DNA of 64,000 bases, taken from the NCBI RefSeq assembly GCF_002940685.1, contig NZ_PNFP01000001.1, positions 124,001-188,000 of the forward strand, in the 5' to 3' direction. The DNA is from Ensifer adhaerens (GTDB taxonomy: Bacteria > Pseudomonadota > Alphaproteobacteria > Rhizobiales > Rhizobiaceae). This document shows, one piece after another, positions 9,224 through 18,887 of this stretch. The first letter of the stretch is position 1. Every line of letters starts with the position of its first letter. Position numbers and translations under genes: made by a program. The notes under the pieces were generated by a model that saw nothing but the letters and a program-made list of their open reading frames with translations, was not told the origin of the DNA and ran no database searches.

Positions 9224-10933
9224 GTGACCGGCGTGACGGAAGAAGGAAAGCGCAGGGCAACCAATAGCCTGGCGGCGATGGTCGATCGCGCCCGTCATGG
9301 CCTGACCCGCCCGTTCAGTTTTTATCTGACCTCGTTGCTGCTGGTCGCCATCGTTCCGGCCTTCATCTTTTCGCTCGTCGTGCTGAAGCGCAGCGTCGAC
9401 GCGCAGGAACAGGTCATCACGTCGCTGCTGCAGGCCTCGACCGGATCGGTGACGCGCATCGTCGAGCGCGACATCGAGGGCATGCTGACGACGCTGAAGG
9501 TCCTGTCGACGTCGCGGGCGATCGAAGACGACAACCTGCAGGCGTTCTACGAGAGAGCCTCGACGGCCCTTGCGCAAACGGATTCCTACCTGATCGTCAT
9601 CGATCGCAAGCATGACCAGCGGCTCAACACCCGCGTTCCCTTCGGCACGGCGCTCGGCAAGGGCTCGGATTCCGACTCCATCGAGCGCGCCTTCACCAAC
9701 AGCGGCGCGCCGCTCGTTTCCAACGTCTTCTTCGGCAAGACCGCCGGGAAATGGGTGTTCAACGTCTATCTGCCGGCAAAGCTCTCGACCGGCGAAGACT
9801 ATCTGCTGGCGCTGACGCAAAACGCCGAGAACATGGCCAAGGCCGTCAACCGCGACACGCTCTCGCCTGGCTGGAACGCCGCCCTCGTCGATGGTGCGGG
9901 CAAGGTCATCGTCTCGTCGGATGCGGCGGTCAAGGCCGGGGAATCTTTCTTTCTCGACAAGGTGCCGGCGATCAGCATCGGCGTTCGCAATATCAAGGAG
10001 AACGGCACGGAATACCGGGTGGCGACGGAATTCTCCGTAATCACCGGCTGGCGGATCATCGCCTGGGCGCCGCGCGCGATCGTCGATGCGCCGGCCGTCT
10101 GGTCGTTCCTGTGGCTGTCGCTCGGCGGCATCCTCTTTGCCGGCATCGCCATCGCCGGTTCGCTGGCGATCGCGCGGCTCTTGTCGCAGGGCGTCAAGCT
10201 CGTGGCCGAGGATGCCCGGCGCCTCGGCGCCGGCGAGCGGATCGAGCCGCGCCCGCACATGATCGCCGAGGTCGAGCAGGTCTCGGCGGCGCTAGCGCGG
10301 GCGGCCGCCGCGCGCACCAAGGCGGAGGGTGAAATCCGGTTCCTCATGCGCGAAGTGGCGCACCGCTCGAAGAACCAGCTGACGGTGATCCAGTCCATGC
10401 TGAACCAGTCGGTCTATTCGGCCGAGAGTGCCGCCGATTTCGCCGACAGTTTCCGCAAGCGCATCGCAGGGCTTGCCCGCTCCACCGACCTGATGATCGC
10501 CAACGCCGCGCAAGGCGTCGATTTCCGCGAGCTTGCCCAGAACCAGTTGCAGCCGTTTACGCCTGACGATCCGAGGCGGGTGATTTTCTCCGGCCCGCCC
10601 TTGAGGCTCGACACCCAGATCGCCCAGACGCTCGGCATGGCGCTGCACGAGCTCGCAACCAACGCGACCAAATACGGCGCGCTCGCCAACACCACCGGGG
10701 TCGTCAAGCTGAGCTGGTCGCTGGAGGATGAAGGCATCGCCATTCGCTGGCGGGAGGAGGGCGCCGATCTCCAGGGCAAGCCGTCGGATCCGATCCGCAA
10801 GGGCTTCGGCACGCTGGTGCTGGAGCGCATGCTCGGCATGGCCCTGAATGCCGTCCTTGAGCGGATCATGCATGCCGATGGCATCGAATGGCGGATCATC
10901 GTGCCGCGCCAGGCAGGGGAGGATGCCCCATGA
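9224..10933 (+). CDS. Sensor histidine kinase, HisKA_2 type, with extracytoplasmic Cache-like domain
   Basis: This is a membrane sensor of the two-component type. A first membrane helix (about residues 31-54) is followed by a periplasmic region of about 240 residues resembling a Cache sensor. A second helix sits near residue 291, then a HAMP-like linker, and a HisKA_2 dimerisation helix REVAHRSKNQLTVIQ with phospho-acceptor His380. The ATPase domain has the N box HELATNATKYGAL and the end GFGTLVLERM. Kinases of this type often signal to the alphaproteobacterial general stress response; no partner regulator is next to it. GTG 9224 is chosen since AAAAGGAC stands 8 bases before. Confidence 0.85.
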   Translation: MTGVTEEGKRRATNSLAAMVDRARHGLTRPFSFYLTSLLLVAIVPAFIFSLVVLKRSVDAQEQVITSLLQASTGSVTRIVERDIEGMLTTLKVLSTSRAIEDDNLQAFYERASTALAQTDSYLIVIDRKHDQRLNTRVPFGTALGKGSDSDSIERAFTNSGAPLVSNVFFGKTAGKWVFNVYLPAKLSTGEDYLLALTQNAENMAKAVNRDTLSPGWNAALVDGAGKVIVSSDAAVKAGESFFLDKVPAISIGVRNIKENGTEYRVATEFSVITGWRIIAWAPRAIVDAPAVWSFLWLSLGGILFAGIAIAGSLAIARLLSQGVKLVAEDARRLGAGERIEPRPHMIAEVEQVSAALARAAAARTKAEGEIRFLMREVAHRSKNQLTVIQSMLNQSVYSAESAADFADSFRKRIAGLARSTDLMIANAAQGVDFRELAQNQLQPFTPDDPRRVIFSGPPLRLDTQIAQTLGMALHELATNATKYGALANTTGVVKLSWSLEDEGIAIRWREEGADLQGKPSDPIRKGFGTLVLERMLGMALNAVLERIMHADGIEWRIIVPRQAGEDAP

Positions 10934-10955
10934 CGTTCAGCCGGAGGCCGACGCG

Positions 10956-11306
10956 GTGAAACGAGCGGCCGGTTGCCTTGGAATTTCTGCCGCCGCGGCG
11001 CTGGTCCTGCAGATGGGCCATGCCTTGCCGGCGCGAGCGGCTGACAGGGATTGCTCGGTCGCGGATCCGACCGGCACCGAACTCAATGTGCGCGATGCGC
11101 CGAACGGCCGGGTGCTGGCGACGCTCGCAAACGGCGCCAGGCTGCGCCAGGTCGGCGAGCGGGAGCACAAGGGCAAGCGCTGGTCGCTGGTCGCCAACGA
11201 AAAGGGCGTGCTCGGCTGGGTTTTTTCCACCTATCTGGACTGCGCTCCTGCCGACGGTGACCAGTTAAAATCGGCGCCGATGCACCCGCGGCCGACAGGC
11301 AATTAG
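10956..11306 (+). CDS. Secreted SH3-domain protein
   Basis: The 116-residue product has a signal peptide (VKRAAGCLGISAAAALVLQ, likely cleaved after LPARA) and a bacterial SH3 domain with ELNVRDAPNGRVLATLANGA and GWVFSTYLDC. Such domains often bind cell wall or other proteins in the periplasm. Two Cys (DRDCS and LDCAP) could form a disulfide. The start is taken as GTG 10956 with GGAGG eight bases before; an in-frame ATG at 10923 overlaps the kinase. The close spacing suggests co-transcription with the sensor kinase, possibly giving a periplasmic partner (inference). Confidence 0.75.
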   Translation: MKRAAGCLGISAAAALVLQMGHALPARAADRDCSVADPTGTELNVRDAPNGRVLATLANGARLRQVGEREHKGKRWSLVANEKGVLGWVFSTYLDCAPADGDQLKSAPMHPRPTGN

Positions 11307-11474
11307 GCCCGCTTGCCGGCGCTTTCGGGCGCAGGTCCATGACCCTTTCCTTTTTCATCCAATTCGTTTATAGGCACGCCAGCAAAAGGCGCATGCCCGT
11401 TGCATTCACGGCCGCAGCTGGACGACATCCCGGCTGACGGCGTCCCGAAATCCTCGAATCGAAAGGATCATCCG

Positions 11475-11744
11475 ATGTCGATTGCTGCAGAGCGTAAGGC
11501 TCAGCTCATCAAGGAATTTGCAACCGTTGAAGGCGACACCGGTTCTCCGGAAGTCCAGGTTGCTATCCTGACGGAACGGATCAACAACCTGACCGAACAC
11601 TTCAAGGGCCACAAGAAGGATAACCATTCCCGCCGTGGTCTGCTCGCGATGGTTTCCAGCCGTCGTTCGCTCCTCGACTATCTGAAGAAGAAAGACGAAG
11701 CGCGCTACACCAAGCTGATCGGTGCCCTGGGCATCCGTCGCTAA
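11475..11744 (+). CDS. rpsO: 30S ribosomal protein S15
   Basis: S15 is a primary 16S rRNA-binding protein of the small subunit platform. The 89-residue product carries the family pattern throughout: [48 protein letters not shown] and [22 protein letters not shown] stands before the ATG. The neighbour downstream is pnp, the usual order, and a strong terminator lies between them. In other bacteria S15 represses its own translation by a leader structure; the leader here was not resolved. Confidence 0.98.
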   Translation: MSIAAERKAQLIKEFATVEGDTGSPEVQVAILTERINNLTEHFKGHKKDNHSRRGLLAMVSSRRSLLDYLKKKDEARYTKLIGALGIRR

Positions 11745-11753
11745 GCGACTTGT

Positions 11754-11786
11754 CCGGCGGGTCATTGCGGCCCGCCGGCTTTTTTA
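11754..11786 (+). terminator. Intrinsic terminator after rpsO
   Basis: CCGGCGGG (11754-11761) and CCCGCCGG (11771-11778) form a perfect 8-pair stem with a nine-base loop, followed by C and six T. Confidence 0.9.
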
Positions 11787-11788
11787 TG

Positions 11789-11853
11789 GAGCGTTGAACG
11801 CTCGACGATTAGACTCTCCGGCCGCATAGAAAGCGTGGCTTAAGGAGAGAGTC
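11789..11853 (+). promoter_or_regulatory. Structured pnp leader: two hairpins
   Basis: GAGCG-TTGAA-CGCTC (11789-11803) is a perfect small hairpin. GACTCTC (11812-11818) pairs with GAGAGTC (11847-11853) across a partly self-complementary loop. In enterobacteria the pnp leader forms a stem cut by RNase III for autocontrol by PNPase; this may be the counterpart, but the link is inference. The rest of the gap (11854-12099) holds no gene that I can see. Confidence 0.45.
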
Positions 11854-12099
11854 CAGCGAGCCGGATGGGCCGGTATCGCGGATCAACCGATGGCCCGTCA
11901 TGGGGCAGGATTGCAGGATGCTTCGGCCCCTGCTTGCCGGGATGCCGCTGAGAAGCGGGGGTTCGGGCCAAGCGGAAACCAGCCGATTACAGCGTGAAGC
12001 CTCCCGTTGTCTTGCCCGTGATGCGCCATTTCATGCGGCCCTTCGACCACCCGCGCTGCAACAGCCGCGGAAAGGTCCGCCGCACACGAAGGACAGAAC

Positions 12100-14253
12100 A
12101 TGTTCGATACCCACAAGGTTGAAATCGAATGGGCTGGGCGTCCGCTCAAGCTCGAAACCGGCAAGATCGCCCGTCAGGCTGACGGCGCCGTTCTCGCCAC
12201 CTACGGCGAAACCGTCGTTCTCGCCACCGTCGTTTCGGCCAAGTCGCCGAAGCCGGGCCAGGACTTCTTCCCGCTGACCGTCAACTACCAGGAAAAGACC
12301 TACGCCGCCGGCAAGATCCCGGGTGGCTACTTCAAGCGCGAAGGCCGTCCGAGCGAAAACGAAACGCTCGTCTCGCGCCTGATCGACCGTCCGATCCGCC
12401 CGCTCTTCCCCGATGGCTACAAGAACGACACCCAGGTCATCGTCACGGTCATGCAGCATGACCTCGAAAACAACCCCGACGTCCTGTCGATGGTTGCCGC
12501 TTCCGCTGCGCTGACGCTGTCGGGCATCCCGTTCATGGGCCCGATCGGTGGCGCGCGCGTCGGCTACATCAACGGCCAGTACGTGCTGAACCCGCATCTC
12601 GACGAGATGGACGAATCGACCCTCGACCTCGTCGTCGCCGGCACCCAGGAAGCGGTGCTGATGGTCGAATCCGAAGCCAAGGAACTGCCGGAAGACGTCA
12701 TGCTCGGCGCCGTCGTCTTCGGCCAGAAGGGCTTCCAGCCGGTCATCGACGCCATCATCAAGCTCGCTGAAGTCGCCGCCAAGGAGCCGCGCGAATTCGA
12801 ACCGGAAGATCATTCCGCTCTCGAAAACGCCATGCTGTCGATTGCCGAAGACGAGCTGCGCAACGCCTACAAGATCACCGAGAAGGCTGCCCGCTACGCC
12901 GCCGTCGACGCCGTCAAGGCCAAGGTGAAGGCTCACTTCCTGCCTGAGGGCATCGAGAACCCGGCCCATACGGCCGAAGAGATTGGCGCCGTCTTCAAGC
13001 ACCTGCAGGCCAAGATCGTTCGCTGGAACATCCTCGACACCAAGAGCCGCATCGACGGCCGCGATCTCGAGACCGTTCGCCCGATCGTGTCGGAAGTCGG
13101 CGTCCTGCCGCGCACCCACGGTTCGGCGCTCTTCACCCGCGGTGAAACCCAGGCGATCGTCGTTGCCACGCTCGGCACCGGCGAAGACGAGCAGTACGTT
13201 GATTCCTTGACGGGCATGTACAAGGAAAACTTCATGCTGCACTACAACTTTCCGCCCTTCTCGGTCGGTGAGACGGGCCGCATGGGCTCCCCGGGCCGCC
13301 GCGAAATCGGCCACGGCAAGCTCGCTTGGCGCGCCATCCACCCGATGCTGCCGACGGCGGAACAGTTCCCCTACACGCTGCGCGTCGTCTCCGAGATCAC
13401 CGAGTCCAACGGCTCGTCCTCGATGGCCACCGTCTGCGGCACCTCGCTCGCACTGATGGACGCCGGCGTTCCGCTGGCTAAGCCGGTTGCCGGTATTGCC
13501 ATGGGCCTGATCAAGGAAGAAGAGCGCTTCGCCGTTCTCTCCGACATCCTCGGCGACGAAGACCACCTCGGCGACATGGACTTCAAGGTTGCGGGCACCG
13601 AAGCCGGCATCACCTCGCTCCAGATGGACATCAAGATCGAGGGCATCACCGAAGAGATCATGGGCATCGCGCTCAACCAGGCCAAGGGCGGCCGTCTCCA
13701 CATCCTCGGCGAAATGGCCAAGGCCATCTCCGAAAGCCGTGGCCAGCTCGGCGAGTTCGCTCCGCGCATCGAAGTCATGAACATCCCGGTCGACAAGATC
13801 CGCGAAGTCATCGGCTCGGGCGGCAAGGTCATCCGCGAAATCGTCGAAAAGACCGGCGCCAAGATCAACATCGAAGACGACGGCACCGTGAAGATCGCCT
13901 CGTCGTCCGGCAAGGAAATCGAAGCGGCCCGCAAGTGGATCCACTCGATCGTCGCCGAGCCGGAAGTCGGCCAGATCTACGAAGGCACCGTTGTGAAGAC
14001 CGCCGACTTCGGCGCCTTCGTCAACTTCTTCGGCGCCCGTGACGGCCTCGTCCACATCTCGCAGCTCGCCTCCGAGCGCGTCGCCAAGACGACCGACGTC
14101 GTCAAGGAAGGCGACAAGGTCTGGGTCAAGCTCATGGGCTTCGACGAGCGCGGCAAGGTTCGCCTGTCGATGAAGGTCGTCGACCAGGCCACCGGCAAGG
14201 AAGTCGTTGCCGAAAAGTCCGAGAAGAAGGGCGACGGCGAAGCCGCAGAATAA
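12100..14253 (+). CDS. pnp: Polyribonucleotide nucleotidyltransferase (PNPase)
   Basis: PNPase degrades RNA 3' to 5' by phosphorolysis and can add tails; it is part of the RNA degradosome. The 717-residue protein has two RNase PH-like domains ([19 protein letters not shown] at the start; [16 protein letters not shown] and the active-site region [16 protein letters not shown] in the second). A KH domain ([18 protein letters not shown]) and an S1 domain ([15 protein letters not shown]) follow. Length and order are standard. ATG 12100 follows GAAGGACAGAAC. It is transcribed from its own leader after the rpsO terminator or by read-through. Confidence 0.98.
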   Translation: MFDTHKVEIEWAGRPLKLETGKIARQADGAVLATYGETVVLATVVSAKSPKPGQDFFPLTVNYQEKTYAAGKIPGGYFKREGRPSENETLVSRLIDRPIRPLFPDGYKNDTQVIVTVMQHDLENNPDVLSMVAASAALTLSGIPFMGPIGGARVGYINGQYVLNPHLDEMDESTLDLVVAGTQEAVLMVESEAKELPEDVMLGAVVFGQKGFQPVIDAIIKLAEVAAKEPREFEPEDHSALENAMLSIAEDELRNAYKITEKAARYAAVDAVKAKVKAHFLPEGIENPAHTAEEIGAVFKHLQAKIVRWNILDTKSRIDGRDLETVRPIVSEVGVLPRTHGSALFTRGETQAIVVATLGTGEDEQYVDSLTGMYKENFMLHYNFPPFSVGETGRMGSPGRREIGHGKLAWRAIHPMLPTAEQFPYTLRVVSEITESNGSSSMATVCGTSLALMDAGVPLAKPVAGIAMGLIKEEERFAVLSDILGDEDHLGDMDFKVAGTEAGITSLQMDIKIEGITEEIMGIALNQAKGGRLHILGEMAKAISESRGQLGEFAPRIEVMNIPVDKIREVIGSGGKVIREIVEKTGAKINIEDDGTVKIASSSGKEIEAARKWIHSIVAEPEVGQIYEGTVVKTADFGAFVNFFGARDGLVHISQLASERVAKTTDVVKEGDKVWVKLMGFDERGKVRLSMKVVDQATGKEVVAEKSEKKGDGEAAE

Positions 14254-14276
14254 GCGGGCTTCACCCGAATGCATTC

Positions 14277-14310
14277 GGGGCGCGGGGCGGATCGCTCCGC
14301 GCCCCTTTCT
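14277..14310 (+). terminator. Intrinsic terminator after pnp
   Basis: GGGGCGCGG (14277-14285) pairs with CCGCGCCCC (14297-14305), then TTTCTT. It lies between pnp and the following methyltransferase. Confidence 0.8.
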
Positions 14311-14334
14311 TGTAGGAAGATGACGGATAGACCG

Positions 14335-15351
14335 ATGAGCCGAGATGCGTTGAAGACCCTGTTTTACCCGTTCGACAGCGGCGTGATCGACCCGCCGGGC
14401 GAGGGCGAGCGCGTGCTCTTCCTCGGCGCCGAGGCAGGCTACAGGCTGCCTGAGGGCTTTGCGGCGTCGATCTCGGCCGTGCAGCCGCTCCGGCCGCTCT
14501 ATCGCGCCCTCGAGGCCGCCCGCGCCGACGTGGCGCCCGAGGTCACCGGCGAGGACTACGACGTCACGCTGGTGCTTGCTGGCAAGCACAAGGGCGAGAA
14601 CGAGGACCGCATCGCCGAGGCGCTGAAGCGCACCCGCGAAGGCGGACTGATCGTCGTTGCCGGCGGCAAGGAAGACGGCATCCAGTCGCTGAAGAAGCGC
14701 ATCGCCAAGTTCGAATGGGACGGCGACCATCTGCCGAAATATCACGGTGTCGCCTTCTGGTTCACCCGCCCGGAAGATGTCACCGACGCCGTGCGCAAGC
14801 TCGCCAAGGTGCCGGTGCGCGTCGACGGCCTGTTCGAGGCGTCACCGGGCATGTTCTCGCACGACCGCGTCGATGCCGGCTCGGAACTGCTCGCCTCGCG
14901 TCTGCCGCACGATTTCCACGGCCATGCCGCCGATTTCGGCGCCGGCTGGGGCTATCTCGCAGCCAAGCTTGCAGAAGCCGCGCCCGGCACCAAGGGCATC
15001 GACCTGTTCGAGGCGGATCACGAGGCGCTCGAGGCGGCCCGCGTCAACATGATGGCGAATGCCCCGCGCATGCCGGCCCGCTTCTACTGGTTCGACCTGA
15101 CCAGCGAAGAGCCGCGCGACAAGTACGACCTCATCGTCATGAACCCGCCCTTCCATGAGAGCCACGCCGCCGAGCCGGCGCTCGGCATCGCCATCATCAA
15201 GACGGCGATGAAGGCGCTGAAGCAGGGCGGCAAGCTGATGCTGGTCGCCAATCGCGGTCTTCCGTACGAGCAGGTGCTCGCCGAAAATTCCAAGGAGTAT
15301 GGCGAGACCTGCCGCAACGCCCGCTTCAAGGTGCTCTGGGCCAAGCGCTGA
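14335..15351 (+). CDS. RsmC-like class I methyltransferase (rRNA guanine-N2)
   Basis: The protein has the two-part architecture of the RsmC/RlmG group: a degenerate N-terminal half with VLFLGAEAGY and VAFWFTRPEDV, and a C-terminal SAM-dependent domain with DFGAGWGYLAAKLAEA and the catalytic NPPF motif (MNPPFHESH). Family members methylate G1207 of 16S rRNA or G1835 of 23S rRNA at N2; which target applies here is not certain. ATG 14335 begins MSRDALKTLFYPF; an in-frame ATG at 14320 sits immediately after AGGAAG, too close to use it, so the start is uncertain by five codons. 338 residues. Confidence 0.8.
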   Translation: MSRDALKTLFYPFDSGVIDPPGEGERVLFLGAEAGYRLPEGFAASISAVQPLRPLYRALEAARADVAPEVTGEDYDVTLVLAGKHKGENEDRIAEALKRTREGGLIVVAGGKEDGIQSLKKRIAKFEWDGDHLPKYHGVAFWFTRPEDVTDAVRKLAKVPVRVDGLFEASPGMFSHDRVDAGSELLASRLPHDFHGHAADFGAGWGYLAAKLAEAAPGTKGIDLFEADHEALEAARVNMMANAPRMPARFYWFDLTSEEPRDKYDLIVMNPPFHESHAAEPALGIAIIKTAMKALKQGGKLMLVANRGLPYEQVLAENSKEYGETCRNARFKVLWAKR

Positions 15352-15392
15352 GGGCCTGCGCCGCCGCATCTCACGCGAACGGGGAATTGAAG

Positions 15393-15419
15393 GAGCCGGG
15401 CAGATGACCCGGCTCTTTT
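15393..15419 (+). terminator. Intrinsic terminator after methyltransferase
   Basis: GAGCCGGG (15393-15400) and CCCGGCTC (15408-15415) form a perfect 8-pair stem with a seven-base loop and four T. Confidence 0.85.
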
Positions 15420-15509
15420 GCATCTGGCGGCAAGTCAAACTTAGCCCGTTGCCTTCGCCGCCTTTCCGGCTCACCATGCGTCCGGTTTTCCTGCCGGAGG
15501 ATGAGTTCC

Positions 15510-15731
15510 ATGACGTCGGGAGTGAACAGGCCGCCTTTGAGCGAAGACGCGGCCGAAGCCATCGCCAAGGACATCAAGCAAGGCGAGGGACATGGCGCGA
15601 CGTCCGAGGTCCCCATGTCGTTTCTGCGCAGCCTCTACCGTTCGCCGCTGGATCCCGAGCGCCGCACGCACACGGGTTTCGTCGTCGTCGCGGTCATCGC
15701 GGCTCTGCTTGTGCTCTTCGTCCTGGTTTGA
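15510..15731 (+). CDS. Small single-pass membrane protein, unrecognised
   Basis: The 73-residue product has a polar N-terminal half (EDAAEAIAKDIKQGEG, then MSFLRSLYRSPLDPERR) and one C-terminal membrane helix (FVVVAVIAALLVLFVLV) that ends the protein, so it looks tail-anchored. GGAGG stands 9 bases before ATG 15510, while ATG 15501 abuts it. I know no function. It has its own Shine-Dalgarno after a terminator, and the downstream gene is convergent, so it is probably a single-gene transcript. Confidence 0.65.
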   Translation: MTSGVNRPPLSEDAAEAIAKDIKQGEGHGATSEVPMSFLRSLYRSPLDPERRTHTGFVVVAVIAALLVLFVLV

Positions 15732-15776
15732 ACATGCGTGAAGGAAGGCACGCGGACGGGCGGCCCATGCGTGTCT

Positions 15777-16988
15777 TCAACCGCGCCGTCTCCCGATGAT
15801 CAAAAAACCGCCAAGGACCGCGCAGAGCAGGCCGAGCGACAGGGGCAGCCCCTGGTGTCCGGCCACCTGCATGACAGCGCCGGTTGCGGGCGAGCCGACC
15901 ATGCCGCCGATGCCCCAGGCGAAGGCGAAGGCGGCGTTGCCCGCAATCAGGGCCTGGCCGCTGAACCGCTCGCCGAGCTGGATGAGCGACAGGGTGTAGA
16001 TCCCGAACGTCACGCCGCCCCAGACGAAAACGAACGGCCAGACGAGCCAGCTGTCGAACAGCCATGGCAAAAGCAGGCAGCCGCCCAGGGAGCAAAGGAC
16101 ACAGGACAACAGCGTCTGCCTCGACCCCCTGCGTTCGGACAGGCGTCCGATCAGGATCTGCAGCGACGCGTTGCCGGCAATGAAGCAGGTGATGAGCGGT
16201 GCGACGCGCACTTCGCTGCTGCCAAGTGCTGCGCCGTAGACGGCAAGCAGTGAAAGCAGGGTCTGCTCGAAGGCGGCGGCCGTTGCGACCGCAAACAGCA
16301 GCAACGGCGCCAGCGCAAGAAAGCCGGCGACGGACGTCGCCTCTCCATCCTGCGGCACATCGGGCAGGCGCGGTATCAGGGCGAGCAGGATCAGGCCGCA
16401 GAGGAGAAAGGCCAGGATGCCGATCAGGAAGGGGGGCCAGCCGTCCGTTCCGACCAGCGCGAGCGACAGCGGCCCGATGCCGAAGCCGGCTGAGACGACC
16501 GAGGAGTAGAGGCCCATGACGCGGCCGCGACGGGACGCGGGCGTGATTGCCACCAGCCAGGTCTCGCTGATCACCGAAAGCGGATTGGCGAAGACCCCAA
16601 GCAGGAAACGGAGCGGCATCCAGACCCAGACGTCCTGTGTCCAGCCAATGGCGGCAAGGGTGCAGACGGCCAGGATCGAGCACAGGATCGCAAGCCGGGC
16701 ACCGCCCAGCCGTCGTGACAGCATCGGGATCAGGGGCGCCGACAGGATGAAGCCGAGCGGAGTCATGGCCGCCGACAGGCCGATCAGGGCGGGTGCCGTG
16801 CGCTGCCGTTCCAGGATGAAGCTGAGCAGCGGATAGGTCAGCCCCTGCGCCACGGCAAAGACGGTGACGGTGGCGATGATGCCCGCCATTGCGGCCCATG
16901 GGGCCGGACCCTCTCGGGGCGTGATCCGCTGGCCGAGAGCCGGCGTCGCCGCGGGCAACGGCTGGTCCGATGGCATTCTTCCGGTCAC
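15777..16988 (-). CDS. MFS transporter
   Basis: A 403-residue major facilitator with about twelve hydrophobic helices. The loop after helix 2 is LSRRLGGARLA and the second-half equivalent is IGRLSERRGSRQT; helix 5 region GLYSSVVSAGFGIGP is typical. It ends in a short basic tail (GRRRG). Sequence alone does not give the substrate; the overall form is like YcaD/drug-efflux-like carriers in the inner membrane. The upstream gene on the same strand (DUF1127 protein) ends one base before this start, so the two form an operon. Confidence 0.85.
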   Translation of the reverse strand: MTGRMPSDQPLPAATPALGQRITPREGPAPWAAMAGIIATVTVFAVAQGLTYPLLSFILERQRTAPALIGLSAAMTPLGFILSAPLIPMLSRRLGGARLAILCSILAVCTLAAIGWTQDVWVWMPLRFLLGVFANPLSVISETWLVAITPASRRGRVMGLYSSVVSAGFGIGPLSLALVGTDGWPPFLIGILAFLLCGLILLALIPRLPDVPQDGEATSVAGFLALAPLLLFAVATAAAFEQTLLSLLAVYGAALGSSEVRVAPLITCFIAGNASLQILIGRLSERRGSRQTLLSCVLCSLGGCLLLPWLFDSWLVWPFVFVWGGVTFGIYTLSLIQLGERFSGQALIAGNAAFAFAWGIGGMVGSPATGAVMQVAGHQGLPLSLGLLCAVLGGFLIIGRRRG

Positions 16989-16989
16989 C

Positions 16990-17241
16990 TCAAAGCACCT
17001 GCCAGAAGGGCCTGGCGAGTTCCTCCTCGACCTGGCGTCGCGTCAGGCCGATATCGGCGATCAGATGCGGATCGCCCTTGAGCTTTCGTTGGAGCTCTGT
17101 CCGAAATTGGTTCCGTTCACGCCAGGCGGCGGCCATCCGTCTGAGCGTTTCGATAGGGCCATGCGAACGCATCGGGCGCGTCGGCGTCGCAGGCGCCGGT
17201 GCCTGATGCGAAGCGATGGGAGGGAAGGGGGTGTTGTTCAT
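16990..17241 (-). CDS. DUF1127 small protein
   Basis: The C-terminal half carries the DUF1127 pattern: WRERNQFRTELQRKLKGDP then LIADIGLTRRQVEEELARPFW. In alphaproteobacteria short DUF1127 proteins influence phosphate metabolism and RNA turnover; this 83-residue member has a Pro-rich N-terminal extension and no proven role. ATG 17241 follows GAGGT at five bases. It is immediately upstream of the MFS gene and divergent from the winged-helix regulator, which overlaps this region only with its leader. Confidence 0.75.
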   Translation of the reverse strand: MNNTPFPPIASHQAPAPATPTRPMRSHGPIETLRRMAAAWRERNQFRTELQRKLKGDPHLIADIGLTRRQVEEELARPFWQVL

Positions 17242-17378
17242 GGCAACCTCGCTATCGGCTTCGAGGGTCCGGGACCCTCGACCTGAAGAAGGCTGGATTC
17301 TGCGCAATGCGATCAGCGCCGTACTTAATCCCTTCCAAAAAGTTCTCAAAAACTTCCAAACGGGCTATAGCTCGCCAC

Positions 17379-18887
17379 ATGCAGGAAACGCGTTTTGCCT
17401 TCGGTCCGTTTGTGCTTGATCCGGGTGCGGGAACGCTCCTGCGGAACGACGATCCCGTGGCCGTTGGCTATCGCGGCGTAAAGCTGCTTGCAGCCCTTGT
17501 TGGACGGCCCGGAGAAATCCTCGCGAAGGCCGAGTTGATGGATGCGGCCTGGCCGGGCACGGCCGTCGAGGAGGGCAATCTCACCGTTCAGATCGCCCAG
17601 CTGAGGAAACTGCTCGGCCCGGCCGTCGATGGCGGTGAATGGATCTCGACCGTGCCGCGTGTCGGCTACCGCTTTACCGGGACCATCGAGCGGCTGGGCG
17701 GCGTGACGAAAAAGCCTCTGCCGCTGCCGAACAAGCCATCGATCGCCGTGCTGCCTTTCGTCAACCTCAGCAACGATCCCGAGCAGGAATCCTTTGCGGA
17801 CGGGATGACGGAAGACCTGATTACGGACCTGTCCAGAAGCGGTGGCCTTTTCGTCATCGCCCGCAACTCGGTCTTTGCCTACAAGGGCAGGGCAATGGAC
17901 GTGCGTGCGATCGCCGAGGATCTCGGGGTGCGTTACCTGTTGGAGGGCAGCGTCCGCCGCGCCGCCGACAGGGTACGCATCAACGCCCAGCTGGTGGATG
18001 CGCAAACTGGCGAACATCTCTGGGCGGAGCGCTTCGATCGGAACCTCGAACATATCTTCGCAGTCCAGGACGAGGTGACGGCCAAGATCGTCGAGGCGTT
18101 GCTCGGTCGGCTGCGCACACCGCCGTCACGCAATCGGCCCAAAAGTCTCGAGGCCTATGATCTTTGCGTGCGCGCGCGCAAGCTGATCGACGATTCGCCG
18201 CAAACGGCCCGTGAAGCGCATCTGATGCTTACCCGCGCGCTTTCGCTCGACCCTGATTACGCCGAGGCCTATCGCTGGCTCGCCATGAACTACTGGATGG
18301 GGTGGGTGCATTGGGGTGAACCGGTCCAGCCGGCGCGCAGCGTTGCTCTGGAGCTGGCGCGCAAGGCCGTCGCGATCGATCCCAACGATGCCGGCTGCCG
18401 CTGGGTGCTGGCAAATCTGCTCGCCTATGAGCGCAGCTTCGCCGAGGCCGACGCGGAATTCGCCAAGGCCATCGAGCTCGACCCGAACGAAGCCGACACC
18501 TGGGCGACATTGTCCGACATCACGATCCTGGCCGGCCGGGTCGAGGAAGGACTGGAGCACATTCGCAAGGCGTTCCGACTGAACCCCTATCCGGCAAGCT
18601 GGTACTATCTGACACTCGGCCAGGCGCAATATGCGGCCGGAGACTACGAAGCCGCGGTCGAGACGCTGCGCAAGGACGAGACCTACCGCACCAGCTCGCG
18701 TCGCTTCCTCGCGGCGAGCCTCGCGCAACTGGGACGGCTGGACGAGGCGCGCGCCGAGGTCGACCTGTTCCTCGTCGCCAATCCCCATTTCACGACAGGC
18801 TTCTGGGTCACGACGGAGCCGTTTCGCGATGCAGCGATGCTTGCGCACTTCGTTGACGGTTTTCACAAGGCCGGTCTTCCGGATTGA
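17379..18887 (+). CDS. Winged-helix regulator with TolB-like and TPR domains (CadC-like)
   Basis: The 502-residue protein begins with an OmpR-type winged helix (about residues 1-100: VAVGYRGVKLLAALV, LMDAAWPGTAVEEGNLTVQIAQLRK-type recognition helix, STVPRVGYRFTG wing). A TolB-like N domain follows (PSIAVLPFVNLSNDPEQE to about residue 260), then TPR repeats with AIELDPNEADTW. It has no membrane helix, unlike CadC. Proteins of this build are common in rhizobia, some labelled adenylate cyclase by transfer from a related class, yet no cyclase domain is seen here. Divergent DUF1127-MFS genes are natural target candidates (inference). Confidence 0.8.
   Translation: MQETRFAFGPFVLDPGAGTLLRNDDPVAVGYRGVKLLAALVGRPGEILAKAELMDAAWPGTAVEEGNLTVQIAQLRKLLGPAVDGGEWISTVPRVGYRFTGTIERLGGVTKKPLPLPNKPSIAVLPFVNLSNDPEQESFADGMTEDLITDLSRSGGLFVIARNSVFAYKGRAMDVRAIAEDLGVRYLLEGSVRRAADRVRINAQLVDAQTGEHLWAERFDRNLEHIFAVQDEVTAKIVEALLGRLRTPPSRNRPKSLEAYDLCVRARKLIDDSPQTAREAHLMLTRALSLDPDYAEAYRWLAMNYWMGWVHWGEPVQPARSVALELARKAVAIDPNDAGCRWVLANLLAYERSFAEADAEFAKAIELDPNEADTWATLSDITILAGRVEEGLEHIRKAFRLNPYPASWYYLTLGQAQYAAGDYEAAVETLRKDETYRTSSRRFLAASLAQLGRLDEARAEVDLFLVANPHFTTGFWVTTEPFRDAAMLAHFVDGFHKAGLPD

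Noticed and set aside
12031-14745. 904-codon frame antisense to pnp
   Set aside because: It is an anti-phase artefact of a confident gene and ends inside another gene; composition is typical of antisense reading.
17379-18887. Adenylate cyclase call for the TPR protein
   Set aside because: No class III cyclase Asp motifs exist; the name arises from related TolB-like/TPR fusions. It is a winged-helix protein.
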